Assembly (NCBI RefSeq): GCF_014698795.1
Contig: NZ_JACJTR010000003.1
Coordinates: 372,001 to 436,000 of the forward strand
Direction of reading: 5' to 3'
From: Nostoc sp. FACHB-892
Lineage (GTDB): Bacteria > Cyanobacteriota > Cyanobacteriia > Cyanobacteriales > Nostocaceae
DNA length: 64,000 nucleotides
Shown: one piece after another, positions 16,413 through 25,772 of the stretch
How positions within the stretch are numbered: position 1 is the stretch's first letter
How the letters are laid out: each line of letters opens with the position of its first letter
The notes under the pieces: generated by a model
Seen by the model: the letters and a program-made list of their open reading frames with translations, nothing else
The model's database searches: none
Told to the model about the DNA's origin: nothing
Made by a program: the position numbers and the translations under genes

Positions 16413-17261
16413 ATGAGCGATCACCATCCTACCACTGCTGCACGTCTCAATGTCTACATCCAAGGTCAAGGATTCCCCATTCTGGGCTTACATGGTCATC
16501 CTGGTACTGGTCGTAGTCTTTCTGTCTTTACCAATCATTTATCAAAACGTTATAAAACTTTTGCCCCTGATTTACGTGGATACGGCAAAAGTCGCTGGAA
16601 TGGCAATTTTGAGATGAATGACCATTTGACTGATTTAGAAGCCCTCCTAGACCGCTTTGAGATTGAAAAGTGTCTAGTATTAGGATGGTCACTTGGGGGC
16701 ATTCTGGCAATGGAACTGGCATTACGTTTGCCAGAGCGGATTACAGGGCTGATTTTAGTGGCGACAGCCGCAAAACCCCGTGGCAGTCATCCTCCTATCA
16801 CTTGGCAGGATAATTTATATACTGGCGTTGCTGGCCTACTAAACTATATAAAACCGAGTTGGCAATGGAATATTGAAACTTTTGGTAAGCGATCGCTTTT
16901 CCGCTATCTAATTCAACAACATACATCTACCACTTACAACTACATTGCGACTGAAGCAGTACCAGCTTATTTACAAACCTCTCCTGCTGCTACTCGCGCC
17001 CTTTCCAGTGCAATTCAATCGGGATACAACCGACTTCTAGATTTGCAACAAATACAATGTCCTGGTTTAGTACTTGCTGGTGATCAAGACCGCCACATCA
17101 CATCTGATTCCAGTTTAGAAACTGCTCAACACCTGAACAATTCTCAGTGGCAGTGCTATCCTAACACTGCCCATCTTTTTCCGTGGGAAGTTCCCCAGCA
17201 GGTGCTGAATGATATTGACCATTGGCTGGAAGAACATCCGCAGGTAGTTGGTAGTCAATAG
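16413..17261 (+). CDS. Alpha/beta hydrolase
   Basis: A 282-residue soluble protein of the alpha/beta hydrolase fold. LGLHGHPGTGRS provides the oxyanion region, GWSLGG the nucleophile Ser, Asp in LAGDQDRHIT the acid, and His in NTAHLFPWE the base. The size and the lid region (residues ~140-200) fit haloperoxidase/esterase-like members. The substrate is unknown. It is on the same strand as truB with a 76-base gap and may be co-transcribed. The end is followed by heptamer-like repeats. Confidence 0.82.
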   Translation: MSDHHPTTAARLNVYIQGQGFPILGLHGHPGTGRSLSVFTNHLSKRYKTFAPDLRGYGKSRWNGNFEMNDHLTDLEALLDRFEIEKCLVLGWSLGGILAMELALRLPERITGLILVATAAKPRGSHPPITWQDNLYTGVAGLLNYIKPSWQWNIETFGKRSLFRYLIQQHTSTTYNYIATEAVPAYLQTSPAATRALSSAIQSGYNRLLDLQQIQCPGLVLAGDQDRHITSDSSLETAQHLNNSQWQCYPNTAHLFPWEVPQQVLNDIDHWLEEHPQVVGSQ

Positions 17262-17433
17262 TCGAATATTTTAAAAATTTTGACTATTGACGAAGGAGAA
17301 ATGGAGAGTGAAGATGTGGTGACGCGGTGAGTGGAAAAGATGCAATAACACGGTAAAAGAATTCTCTCTCAGTGTCTCCGTGTTTTTGCGTCCCTGCATC
17401 CTCGCATCCTGTTCATTCTCTGGCCTAACTAAC

Positions 17434-17736
17434 TTAAATTTGACCGCCAAAGGCAGGCTGTACTTTGCGGTCAAATCTTTCCCCCAAGTCTTCAGCAATT
17501 GTTAAGGTGTTAGGTTTGCAACGCTTGACATTTACAGCAATTCCCGTTGCTCCTTCGATCTCCAAATCTTCTATATATCCAATGCTTGACAATCTTGCTT
17601 CAGAAGAACTTAGAAATGGCCCGAAGTAGTATGTGCAACGGGGATTTTGCGTCACGATCTCTACCCACCAAGCCAAGCCGAGGGAGTCGAATGTGTTAAG
17701 TAACACTTCCTTGAGGTTATGCCAAATGGTTTTCAT
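17434..17736 (-). CDS. DUF1816-family small cyanobacterial protein
   Basis: 100 residues, beginning MKTIWHNLKEVLLNTFDSLGLAWWVEI and continuing TQNPRCTYYFGPFLSSSEA and YIEDLEIEGATGIAVNVKRC. The length and these blocks match DUF1816, a cyanobacteria-specific domain seen alone or near phycobilisome linker-like proteins. The function is not established. The C-terminal tail (ERFDRKVQPAFGG) is probably flexible. A single gene between convergent or divergent neighbours. Confidence 0.75.
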   Translation of the reverse strand: MKTIWHNLKEVLLNTFDSLGLAWWVEIVTQNPRCTYYFGPFLSSSEARLSSIGYIEDLEIEGATGIAVNVKRCKPNTLTIAEDLGERFDRKVQPAFGGQI

Positions 17737-17822
17737 GGTTTTCGCGAGTTTATAAACGTCTACAGGGTGTTAAACGATATGTTGCTTTATTATCTTTTAC
17801 ATTTCTTTATACTCTGTTAGGG

Positions 17823-18893
17823 TTATTTTTTCAAAGAATTTTTTTGTAATTTATCTAGGTGGAGGGTATTTAGCGATCGCTGGCGGTAAATTTCATAAAG
17901 TGTCATACCTGCTGCTACAGAAGCATTGAGGCTGGGAGTCTTACCTTGTAGAGGAATCGATACCAAGAAATCACAGGAACGTTGAGTCAACATACTCAGA
18001 CCTTCACCTTCTGAGCCGATGACCAAAACGATTGGGCCAGTGAAATTTACTGTGTGTACGGGTTCGCTACCACTTGCAGCAGTGCCATAAATCCAATAGC
18101 CAGCTTCTTTTAACTCTTCTAAGGCGCGGCTGAGGTTAACAACTCTAGCTACAGCAAAATTTTCTAAAGCGCCTGCTGCGACTTTCATAACGGTGGAGGT
18201 GATCCCAGATGCTCTTCTTTGAGGAATCACCAAACCTTGAGCGCCTATTGCTTCGGCGGTGCGAATAATTGCTCCTAAGTTGTGGGGATCAGTAATTCCG
18301 TCAGCCACTACAATTACGGGATCGGTTACAGCTTTTGCCTGTTCAATTAGATCGGGTAATTCGATGTAGGCGTAAGGAGCAACTTGTGCCGCCACACCTT
18401 GGTGATTGGCCCCGTTGGTGAGATAGTCTAAGCGCTTAGGTTCAACCTCATCAATAACTGTGCCATTTTCCTTCGCTTGGAGGAGAAAATGGTGAAAGCT
18501 GGGGTCGTAGCGCAGACGGGTAGTAATCCAGAGACGGTTGAGATTGCGCTGATTTTGCAACGCACTCAATACTGGATGACGACCATAGATGAGATCGTTA
18601 TCTTCTTCTATGGGTTGTGTAGATACAGGCGGCTGGGAAAAGTTATTATTTCGTTGGCGCGAGTTGCCAGAAATCGGGTTGCTATCTATTTTTTTGGGAT
18701 TGCGGGTGGGATTAGCAACATCTATTTTCCTGGGATTGCGAGTGGGATTAGCACCAGAAATCGGGTTGCTATCTACTTTCCTAGGATTGCGAGTAGGATT
18801 AGTAACAACACGCTTACCCTGAATTTTTACGGGTTGCCCACGATTGGGTTCATTAGTGGAAGTCTTGATGATTTTTCTCGGTTTATTCTGCAT
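17823..18893 (-). CDS. rlmB: 23S rRNA G2251 2'-O-methyltransferase (SpoU/TrmH family)
   Basis: 356 residues. The C-terminal ~250 form a complete SpoU methyltransferase: substrate-binding domain from [20 protein letters not shown], then motif 1 [19 protein letters not shown], motif 2 [10 protein letters not shown] and motif 3 [19 protein letters not shown], with the trefoil-knot SAM site. RlmB-type enzymes methylate G2251 of 23S rRNA. The N-terminal ~95 residues are a basic, disordered extension holding three imperfect repeats of [10 protein letters not shown](S)NPISG, absent from the bacterial core enzyme, which may aid RNA binding. The mrnC gene lies directly upstream (gap 94 bases), so an RNA-maturation operon is likely. 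Confidence 0.9.
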   Translation of the reverse strand: MQNKPRKIIKTSTNEPNRGQPVKIQGKRVVTNPTRNPRKVDSNPISGANPTRNPRKIDVANPTRNPKKIDSNPISGNSRQRNNNFSQPPVSTQPIEEDNDLIYGRHPVLSALQNQRNLNRLWITTRLRYDPSFHHFLLQAKENGTVIDEVEPKRLDYLTNGANHQGVAAQVAPYAYIELPDLIEQAKAVTDPVIVVADGITDPHNLGAIIRTAEAIGAQGLVIPQRRASGITSTVMKVAAGALENFAVARVVNLSRALEELKEAGYWIYGTAASGSEPVHTVNFTGPIVLVIGSEGEGLSMLTQRSCDFLVSIPLQGKTPSLNASVAAGMTLYEIYRQRSLNTLHLDKLQKNSLKK

Positions 18894-18987
18894 TTGAGTT
18901 ATAGATATAGCGTATGGTTGAACATACGATTACCTGAATTTCTAAAACCTAATCTACTGCTTTACCTATTGTTGTGAAATTGAGCTT

Positions 18988-19467
18988 TCACCCTTTTTCT
19001 ACATGAAGCATTTGCAACAGTTCGGTTAGACGCTGGTAATCGGTGAGATATAAGTAGCCTATTAAGGTTTCTAGACTAGTTGCCTGTTGATAAATTTCGG
19101 GATTAAGTCGCTTAGGGCGTCCTGTAGCGGCGTTTCTACCCCGTCGGACAATTTCTAATTCGGTGTCCCTTAAATGAGGAACCAGCGATCGCAAATGTAG
19201 CGCTTGTGTTTCCGCTCTTACCTGCTCCACTACCAAACGGTGGTAAATTCCTGACCGCTGCAATGGCAGCAGATAGAACATTCTAACATACAACTCATAA
19301 ATTGCATCCCCCAAATATGCTAAAGCAGTAGGAGAAATTTGTTGCACTTGTGAGAGGGAAATCTGTTGGAATGGCGCTGTGGTTGTCAAGAGTGCTTGAG
19401 TCCAAGATAAACTCTGTTTAGGAGTTTCATCTTGTGTATCTAATAGCTCTTCCTCCTGTGACTTCAC
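18988..19467 (-). CDS. mrnC: Mini-ribonuclease 3
   Basis: 159 residues forming an RNase III catalytic domain without the double-stranded RNA-binding domain, as in Mini-III. The motif ALAYLGDAIYELYVR contains the catalytic Asp of the signature. SLETLIGYLYLTDYQRLTEL contains the second acidic cluster, with Glu. RRGRNAATGRPKRLNPEIYQQAT is the characteristic Mini-III insertion. In other bacteria the enzyme trims 23S rRNA ends. It uses a GTG start at 19467. It is upstream of rlmB on the same strand, consistent with a shared rRNA-maturation role. Confidence 0.9.
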   Translation of the reverse strand: MKSQEEELLDTQDETPKQSLSWTQALLTTTAPFQQISLSQVQQISPTALAYLGDAIYELYVRMFYLLPLQRSGIYHRLVVEQVRAETQALHLRSLVPHLRDTELEIVRRGRNAATGRPKRLNPEIYQQATSLETLIGYLYLTDYQRLTELLQMLHVEKG

Positions 19468-20037
19468 AATAAATCATTCCTTGACGGGCTACATTTGGCA
19501 GGCATTTTTTGCAAAGACTGATTTTTCTGAAGTAAGCCATAATACCATACTTAGCATAATCAATACTATCAGAAATACTTACCAATTCTATCTTTTTGAT
19601 TGAGAGTTGGCATTTTATATCCTAATGTCAACGCTTATAAATCAAATTGCGCTTACTTGTGGTCTGTGTCTAAGATGGTGTAAAATTATGACATCAAACT
19701 CACCTGTTACTTGAGCGTTTAGCTATGCTTACTTGGTAAGCGGCAATTTTTAAATATACAGTATCAAGTCAAGTTTACCCATAAATAAATCTGCTGACTT
19801 TGTATTTCTTACAAATTTCTTAGACTTGATTGTTTATTTGATATTCTAACCGACAATTACAGACCCAAAAATGGGGTGTCTATATTTTTGTTATTGGTTA
19901 ACTTTAAACATAATAGCTTAACTGGCTTTGTGCCTCTCCCACAAGGAGAGAGGTTTGCTGCCAGAAGTTTTAAAAATTAAGCTATCCGATGTTGAATCTG
20001 AATAGCCGAATTGGTCTCTCGGTTCAAGCAATCAAGA
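19468..20037. other. 570-base intergenic region
   Basis: The spacer lies between the mrnC start and the end of the STAS gene (both minus strand), so it holds the mrnC promoter and the STAS terminator. Near 19931-19951 there is a short palindrome-like cctctcccacaaggagagagg. No conserved RNA or small photosystem gene could be recognised. Confidence 0.4.
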
Positions 20038-20400
20038 CTACTTGACGTTTTCTAGAGCTTCTTCAACTGATTTTTGCAGGGAGAGAAACTTTTCTAGGCG
20101 AACAAGCTTGACCGTTTGAGTTACCCGGGCATTCGTGACAATTTGCAAAGTGCCTTCAGCAGTTTGAGCCTGCTTGGCTAGCTGCACCAAAGCACCCAAG
20201 CCAGAGCTATCAATAAAGTCGATTTGTGAGAGATCCAAAATAATATGCTTAGGGCCCTCGTCAATCTTACTGCCAAGTACCTTGCGAAATGTCGGCTCAG
20301 AAAAGGCATCTAACAAACCTGTGAGGCGGAATAGCTGACAGTTATCCCGGACTTCACGAGTGCCCCTCAGGCTAACGGTTAGATTCAGTGGCTCAGCAAT
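20038..20400 (-). CDS. STAS-domain anti-sigma factor antagonist, apparent ATT start
   Basis: A STAS-domain protein of ~120 residues. The phosphorylatable motif is DFIDSSGLGALV, with the conserved Ser pair, as in SpoIIAA/RsbV-type antagonists that bind anti-sigma or switch kinases. The conserved domain begins before the only in-frame TTG (20316): residues LNLTVSLRGTREVRDNCQLFRLTG precede it. No ATG, GTG or TTG exists between that point and the upstream stop at 20433. A strong Shine-Dalgarno (AGGAGG) sits five bases before an ATT at 20400, so ATT is the likely start, giving (M)AEPLNLTVSL. CTG a few codons later is an alternative. No partner kinase is adjacent. Confidence 0.72.
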   Translation of the reverse strand: MAEPLNLTVSLRGTREVRDNCQLFRLTGLLDAFSEPTFRKVLGSKIDEGPKHIILDLSQIDFIDSSGLGALVQLAKQAQTAEGTLQIVTNARVTQTVKLVRLEKFLSLQKSVEEALENVK

Positions 20401-20412
20401 AATTCCCTCCTC
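20401..20412 (-). promoter_or_regulatory. Strong RBS in front of a non-standard start codon
   Basis: On the minus strand the bases read gaggaggga just ahead of att-att-gct. The AGGAGG core matches the anti-SD exactly and has normal spacing to the ATT at 20400. This is the main argument for that start. Confidence 0.6.
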
Positions 20413-20547
20413 ATGAGTTAAAGTGAACGCTCAAGTATAGATGGTTTTTGAGCAAGTTGTCTACAATCTACTGAAGTAGGGGATTGGGTAATGGGCATTG
20501 GAAAAACCCCTTCCTGTTCCCTATTCCCTATTCCCCATTCCCTATTT

Positions 20548-21714
20548 TTACCTCACTTCGGCTGTTGCGGCTTGACGTGCTGTTCGCATGACTTGAACAA
20601 ATTGCTCAAACAAGTAATCAGCATCGTGAGGCCCAGGACTTGCTTCTGGGTGATATTGTACAGAGAATACAGGTAGAGATTTGTGACGTACCCCGGCAAC
20701 GGTGCGATCGTTTAAGTTCAGGTGGCTGATTTCTACAACTGTTGTAGGCAAAGAATCTGGGTTAATAGCAAAACTATGGTTTTGGCTGGTAATTTCTATC
20801 CGTTGTTGTAAACCGGCAGGCTGATTTAAACCACGGTGACCAAATTTGAGTTTATAGGTTTCTGCCCCTAGTGCATGACCTAAAATTTGGTGTCCCATAC
20901 AAATACCAAAGATGGGCTTTTCACTTAACAGAAGCGCTTTAGCAGTTGCAATCCCTTCAGTGACGGCAGCAGGGTCGCCAGGCCCATTAGAAAGAAACAC
21001 ACCATCTGGATTGTAATTGAGGATTTCCTCTGGTGGCGTATCAGCAGGCACAACAATTACCCGACAACCATAACTTGTTAAGCGACGCAAAATATTGCGT
21101 TTTACGCCAAAGTCAAGGGCAACAACGGTAAAGGGTTCTCCAAGATTTTCCGCAGCTTCAGAGTTGAATTCCCAAGCTGGAATTGTGGGATCTGACCATT
21201 CATAAGCAGTTGGGGTTGTGACTTCCCGAACCAGATTCAATCCTGCCATGTTGGGAGCCGCCTGTACCTGCTCTAGCAATTCCGCCTCATCGAGAATGGT
21301 TGTGGAAATGCCTCCGTTCATAGCTCCAAACATCCGAATTTTGCGGGTGAGGGCGCGGGTATCGATGCCGTAGATCCCTGGTACTTGGTTTTGCTTAAGG
21401 TAGTCTGGTAAGGATTGTGTTGATCGCCAGTTACTCGGTCGGTGACAAATATTTCGAGCGATCGCACCCCGAATTTGGGGCGCATTTGATTCCTCATCTT
21501 CAGGATTAACGCCAGTATTGCCTAATTCAGGATAGGTAAAAATGACAATTTGACCGCAGTAACTGGGATCGGTTAGTACTTCTTGGTAGCCGGTCATGCC
21601 AGTGTTGAACACCACTTCTCCGATCGCGGTTCCCGTAGCACCGAAAGACCAACCGCGATAAGTAGTTCCGTCTGCCAGGACAAGTAAAGCTGGTATTGCG
21701 TCAGTCAGGGGCAT
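20548..21714 (-). CDS. carA: Carbamoyl-phosphate synthase small (glutaminase) subunit
   Basis: 388 residues from the ATG at 21714 ([17 protein letters not shown]). The N-terminal CPSase small-chain domain ([32 protein letters not shown] begins it) is followed by a class I glutamine amidotransferase. Its nucleophile Cys at about 272 is in FGICMGHQ and the catalytic His/Glu pair in [13 protein letters not shown]. It supplies ammonia from glutamine to CarB for arginine and pyrimidine synthesis. An in-frame extension to 21789 exists but is translated heptamer repeat, so the later ATG is preferred. carB is not in the window, as is usual in cyanobacteria. Confidence 0.95.
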   Translation of the reverse strand: MPLTDAIPALLVLADGTTYRGWSFGATGTAIGEVVFNTGMTGYQEVLTDPSYCGQIVIFTYPELGNTGVNPEDEESNAPQIRGAIARNICHRPSNWRSTQSLPDYLKQNQVPGIYGIDTRALTRKIRMFGAMNGGISTTILDEAELLEQVQAAPNMAGLNLVREVTTPTAYEWSDPTIPAWEFNSEAAENLGEPFTVVALDFGVKRNILRRLTSYGCRVIVVPADTPPEEILNYNPDGVFLSNGPGDPAAVTEGIATAKALLLSEKPIFGICMGHQILGHALGAETYKLKFGHRGLNQPAGLQQRIEITSQNHSFAINPDSLPTTVVEISHLNLNDRTVAGVRHKSLPVFSVQYHPEASPGPHDADYLFEQFVQVMRTARQAATAEVR

Positions 21715-21720
21715 AGTAAA

Positions 21721-21800
21721 TTGGGGAGTGGGGAGTGGGGAGTGGGGAGTGGGGAGTGGGCATTGGGAAACCTCTTCCCTACTCCCCATTCCCCAATACT
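21721..21800. repeat. Heptamer short tandem repeats upstream of carA
   Basis: At least four copies of ggggagt in a row, then gggcattggg and a complementary actccccattcccc run. It lies in the carA leader and could fold back on itself in the mRNA. Confidence 0.75.
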
Positions 21801-21921
21801 GCGATTGTTAATTATCCCATGAGTTGAGCAATTGGGAGTTTTTAGAATAGTTAATTAAAATTAAAAGTGAATTAAATTAGCGGGAGTGGCTTTGGCAAAG
21901 CTTGGATGGTTAAAATTAATT

Positions 21922-22968
21922 ATGCTTCAGTCTTTTTTATCCCGTGCAACCCTAATTTTTCTATCAAGCGCTCTAGCGGTTTTGTGTGGTGCCTGTAGTG
22001 AAGACCAACGAAACACGGCGACTAGTGGCAATGAGCAACCCGCGCCAATTAGGGATCAGGCATCAGTACAGCCTGCCGTCGAACCAGCAACACCAGTAGT
22101 TATTCCTACCCCAGAACCACAGTCGCTAGAGCCGTCTGAGAGTGAACCAAGCCTTTTTGAGATGGGGCTAGACAAAGCGGTTGGCGCTTGGAGTATCAGC
22201 CGATCTGCTCAATCTCCAGGTGATTGGATTTTGGTGGCGAATCAGTACCAGGATGCGATCACGCTGATGCAAAGAGTCCGGCGGCAAAGCCCAGAGTTTG
22301 CGATCGCTCAAACCAAAATTACTGAATATCGCCGCCAAATTAAATATGCCCAACAGCAAGCTAGTCCTCGCCCTGTGCTACTTGCCGAACCGAAGAGGGT
22401 AGTAGTTACAGTTCCCCAAACAGCAATCACACCAAAATATACCTTGCCTCCACAAGAAACAAAACGGTTACCAATAGAGCCAGGTTTACCTTCATCAGCA
22501 GTGGTGATTCCAGATCCAGAAGTATTTACAGCCCCCATTAAAAGGCGGCTTGGTGGAACGCCAATTGTCGAAGTCACCTTCAATGGCCAGCGACAATTTG
22601 AGATGATTGTGGACACAGGAGCCAGTGGCACTGTAATTACCCAAGAAATGGCAAATACCTTGGGAATCGTGACAGTAGGGAAAGCTAAGGCAAATACCGC
22701 TAGTTCTAGAGGTGTAGAATTTCCTGTGGGCTATGTTAATTCGATGGCAGTTGGCGGGGTAATAGTGAATAAAGTAGCAGTAGCGATCGCAGGTGCGGAA
22801 CTAGAAACTGGACTTCTAGGACATGACTTTTTTGGCAATTACGATGTCACCATTAAACGTAATGTAGTAGAATTTCGTCCGCAACTGCGATCGCAAATTA
22901 ATTCTCCAGAAACTCAACTAACTGCTCCAACTTCGTCCAAGCAGCCCCACTTTGTAGAATATCCTTAG
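21922..22968 (+). CDS. Retropepsin-like aspartic protease, exported
   Basis: 348 residues from the ATG at 21922 (a GTG at 21886 is in frame but spoils the signal sequence). The signal segment is [21 protein letters not shown], with Cys suggesting a lipoprotein though the lipobox is not canonical. Residues ~35-185 are a Pro/Gln-rich linker with a short helical stretch. The C-terminal ~130 residues form a single-lobe aspartic protease: [25 protein letters not shown] holds the catalytic DTGAS, and the flap and hydrophobic ILG-equivalent (LLGHDFFG) follow. Such clan AA proteins act as dimers. The last 71 bases overlap the convergent trpD gene. The target is unknown. Confidence 0.8.
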   Translation: MLQSFLSRATLIFLSSALAVLCGACSEDQRNTATSGNEQPAPIRDQASVQPAVEPATPVVIPTPEPQSLEPSESEPSLFEMGLDKAVGAWSISRSAQSPGDWILVANQYQDAITLMQRVRRQSPEFAIAQTKITEYRRQIKYAQQQASPRPVLLAEPKRVVVTVPQTAITPKYTLPPQETKRLPIEPGLPSSAVVIPDPEVFTAPIKRRLGGTPIVEVTFNGQRQFEMIVDTGASGTVITQEMANTLGIVTVGKAKANTASSRGVEFPVGYVNSMAVGGVIVNKVAVAIAGAELETGLLGHDFFGNYDVTIKRNVVEFRPQLRSQINSPETQLTAPTSSKQPHFVEYP

Positions 22969-23992
22969 CGATTTTGATTCCTTGGGCGTGATCTAGGAGT
23001 GCGATCGACCCCGCTACTTGTAGCGCCAACGAGGCATTCAACGCTACTGCATCCTGTTGTGCCTGAGTCCCCTTACCTTGGAGTACCGCCTTCAGAATCA
23101 CCGCATTCTCTTGGACATCTCCACCCCGAAGCATACCTATGGGAGCAGGCGTTAAATCCAAATCTAGGGGATTAATGCTAGTTAACTGCACTTCTCCATC
23201 TGATAACACCGCTAAGTCAGTTTCATCTCCTAACCCAGCCTCATCAAGTTTTTCTCGCCCGTGCAGCACAATCGCTTTTTCTTTGCCCAAATTTTGTAAA
23301 GCTTCGGCAACTGTTGCTAAAAGTTTGGGAGTAAATAAGCCCACTACCTGCCCAGTTGGACGCAAGGGATTTACTAGCGGCCCGAGCAAATTAAAAATTG
23401 TTCGCACCTTCAAAGTCCGCCGTAATGAGGCAACCGCCTTAAGTGCTGGATGCCAACCAGGGGCAAACAAGAAAGTGATCCCCACCTCTTGTAGTGCGGC
23501 TTGCACCTTTTCGCTGGATGCACTCAAGTTTACACCCAAGGCTTCCAATACATCTGCGCTCCCTGTGAGACTTGAAGCTGAACGATTGCCGTGTTTAGCG
23601 ACAGGTACGCCAGATGCTGCGGCGACAAATGCAACAGCTGTAGAAATATTAAAGGTTGATGAACCATCTCCACCAGTGCCACAGGTATCTATTAGGGGGA
23701 TTGGGGATTGGGTAAATTCTTGCCCAGTCCCCAGTCCCCAGTCCCCAGTCCCTAGTTTTGATTGAGATTGTAATACTTCAGCCATGCCGGTTAACTCGTC
23801 GGCAGAAATGCCTCTAAAGTTCAGCGCTGTTAAAATAGCCCCTGATAACTCTGGGGGAACCGCTTCACTGAGCCAACCTTGCATCAATTCAGCAGCTTGA
23901 GTACGGGACAAGGATTGGCCATCTATTAATTGTTGCAGCAGGATATACCAGCTAGCAGAGGATTCTTGAGCAGGAATTGGGGAAGTTATCAT
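22898..23992 (-). CDS. trpD: Anthranilate phosphoribosyltransferase
   Basis: 364 residues, second step of tryptophan synthesis (anthranilate + PRPP). The PRPP-binding loop [17 protein letters not shown], the anthranilate-site [21 protein letters not shown], and [21 protein letters not shown] with [16 protein letters not shown] are all present. About 20 residues just before the PRPP loop ([20 protein letters not shown]) are encoded by heptamer repeats and look like an in-frame insertion at a domain border. No other trp gene is adjacent, as is common in cyanobacteria. The 3' end overlaps the convergent protease gene by 71 bases. Confidence 0.93.
   Translation of the reverse strand: MITSPIPAQESSASWYILLQQLIDGQSLSRTQAAELMQGWLSEAVPPELSGAILTALNFRGISADELTGMAEVLQSQSKLGTGDWGLGTGQEFTQSPIPLIDTCGTGGDGSSTFNISTAVAFVAAASGVPVAKHGNRSASSLTGSADVLEALGVNLSASSEKVQAALQEVGITFLFAPGWHPALKAVASLRRTLKVRTIFNLLGPLVNPLRPTGQVVGLFTPKLLATVAEALQNLGKEKAIVLHGREKLDEAGLGDETDLAVLSDGEVQLTSINPLDLDLTPAPIGMLRGGDVQENAVILKAVLQGKGTQAQQDAVALNASLALQVAGSIALLDHAQGIKIAKDILQSGAAWTKLEQLVEFLEN
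23693..23762. repeat. In-frame heptamer repeat inside trpD
   Basis: ggggatt units (23695-23715), then four tandem ccccagt units (23731-23755). On the coding strand this gives a Gly/Thr/Asp-rich loop without stops. Confidence 0.75.
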
Positions 23993-24072
23993 AGCTAAGG
24001 TTTGTATGTTGTAGCTATATTGAGAGCTATGGGGTTATCCTACCGGAAAATTGGAAGCTATCAAAGTTAGGT

Positions 24073-24954
24073 TTAAATCTCAAGGCTTAATTGCAAAGCT
24101 GGATTAGCAAAATTCTGAACTGGTGATTTTTTCTCCAAATCAAGTTTAACTTCGTAGTTTGTAATGAATAACTCTTTTCCTTTAGCCGCACCACTCTGCT
24201 TATAATTATTCATCCCATACTGTAATTCCCACTCTGAAATATTAGCCCATTGAAAATTTTCTAAAATTTGTGTTGAGTTGTCGTAGGTAATTAGCCAGCG
24301 ATGATGACATTGTTGCAAAAGGTTAGCAAATCTCTGATGTTCAAAAGAAGTGTGCAAGTCTCCATCTTTACCATAGAGTTTTGATTTAGTAGCGCTAAAA
24401 TATGGCGGATCTAAAAATAAAAATACATTTTTTCCTTCTGATTTTAATAGTTGGCTGTAATCCAAATTAGTAATTTGGACATTTTCTGATAAAATTTTTT
24501 CTAACTTTTCTAGCCGTTCTATTGAAGAATAAGTAAATCTTTTATGGAAAGCTTGTTCAGAAAAACCGCCTGATTCTACAGTTCCTGAAAAAGTAATTCT
24601 ATTGAGAACGAAAAACCGAACTGCTCTTTCTAAATCAGATAAATTATTGACATCTATACTAGTCAACTCCGCAAAGAGTAATTTGCCATCTGTATATTTG
24701 ACTTTAATATGTCTAATATCTTTAACTAACTGAGCTATATCAGATTGAGCAAATTTCCAGAATAAGAAGAGTTCGCGGTTTAAATCATTAATCCAAATTT
24801 TTAGATCAGGAAACTTTTGTCTTAAATAAATGAATACAGAACCGCCACCTACAAAAGGCTCTCGAAATTCCGAAAAGCTTTCTGGTAAATATTCAACTAT
24901 TTGATTTATTGCTTTCGATTTACCACCAGGATATCGTAGAGGACTTTTGATCAT
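24073..24954 (-). CDS. Dam-type (D12 class) adenine-N6 DNA methyltransferase, solitary
   Basis: 293 residues from ATG 24954. The D12/Dam order is clear: PLRYPGGKSK at the N terminus (motif X), EPFVGGGSVFIYL (motif I, SAM binding), a central target-recognition region, and FLFLDPPYFS (motif IV, DPPY catalytic). Enzymes of this class methylate A in short palindromes, often GATC. No restriction enzyme gene lies beside it, so it is probably a solitary methylase, as known in Anabaena. If GATC is the target, every HIP1 octamer (GCGATCGC) in this genome would be a substrate. The specificity is inferred, not shown. Confidence 0.87.
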   Translation of the reverse strand: MIKSPLRYPGGKSKAINQIVEYLPESFSEFREPFVGGGSVFIYLRQKFPDLKIWINDLNRELFLFWKFAQSDIAQLVKDIRHIKVKYTDGKLLFAELTSIDVNNLSDLERAVRFFVLNRITFSGTVESGGFSEQAFHKRFTYSSIERLEKLEKILSENVQITNLDYSQLLKSEGKNVFLFLDPPYFSATKSKLYGKDGDLHTSFEHQRFANLLQQCHHRWLITYDNSTQILENFQWANISEWELQYGMNNYKQSGAAKGKELFITNYEVKLDLEKKSPVQNFANPALQLSLEI

Positions 24955-25043
24955 AACCAAAAATTATAAGGTTTAAAAATTACTGGATACTTCTATTTCT
25001 GAATGGCTACAATTTTCTGAAGTAAGCTACAAAGGCTCATTTT

Positions 25044-25772
25044 ATGCCCCGTTCTGCACCCTATCAACCTTTATTGTTGCGAATTCTTCACGGCTTAAGT
25101 GGAATTTTAGTTATCGCAGCAATTATTACCGGATTTTTGGTTTACAACACTTACGATCGCCGATTTGGTAAAATACCATTTCCTCAAATTGGGGATATTC
25201 AGGGCATTCACGGCACTTTTGCATTATTTTTCTTGCTTATTCTCCCTGCTTTTGCCCTCTATAGCTTTCATGCTGGACAAAAGCGCCTGCTTCAATCTGA
25301 TTCTTTGCAGCAACTAACTCACGTTGGCAAGCCGATTTGGTGGGTTAGCTTGCAACGTCTAGCAAATACTCTCATGCTCATCGCCTCTGTTTTGGCTGTG
25401 AACTCTGGCAGGATGATGAAGGAAGAATGGCTTCCAGCAGGGCAGCTACATCATATTTGGTACTCCCTCCACCTTTGCGCTTGGGTTGTGATGGTTGGCT
25501 GTGTGGCGATTCATGTTTTGATGTCTACCAAGGTGGGTGGTGCGCCGTTGTTACTCTCAATGTTTTCGTGGAAGTTTCGCCCAGAAGATAGCCCTGCTAA
25601 ATGGTCTAGTCGTTTGCGTACTTGGTTAACTAGCTTACAAACAAACTTTGGTGCGGAGATGAATAATTTTATACAAAACAATTTTTATGTCAGAATTATT
25701 GAGGTGATTGTGCTTGGTGGAATTCTGACAGCGTTTGTCTTACCTGTATTTTTTCCCGGTAGTGAGTCATAG
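25044..25772 (+). CDS. Cytochrome b561-type membrane protein
   Basis: 242 residues with about five membrane segments. Candidate haem-ligand histidines lie in the helices: LRILHGLSGILVIAAIITG, GIHGTFALFFLLILPAFALY, LHHIWYSLHLCAWVVMVGCVAIHVL. This fits the bacterial cytochrome b561/Ni-hydrogenase cytochrome b group, which passes electrons across the membrane. The partner is unknown. The start ATG 25044 is followed by a short hydrophilic head. A MITE follows downstream. Confidence 0.75.
   Translation: MPRSAPYQPLLLRILHGLSGILVIAAIITGFLVYNTYDRRFGKIPFPQIGDIQGIHGTFALFFLLILPAFALYSFHAGQKRLLQSDSLQQLTHVGKPIWWVSLQRLANTLMLIASVLAVNSGRMMKEEWLPAGQLHHIWYSLHLCAWVVMVGCVAIHVLMSTKVGGAPLLLSMFSWKFRPEDSPAKWSSRLRTWLTSLQTNFGAEMNNFIQNNFYVRIIEVIVLGGILTAFVLPVFFPGSES

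Noticed and set aside
18477..18977. 166-codon plus-strand ORF opposite rlmB
   Set aside because: Antisense shadow of the rlmB repeat region; composition is the complement of the NPTRNPRK repeats.
21715..21789. 25-residue N-terminal extension of CarA
   Set aside because: It is translated heptamer repeat; the conserved protein begins at ATG 21714.
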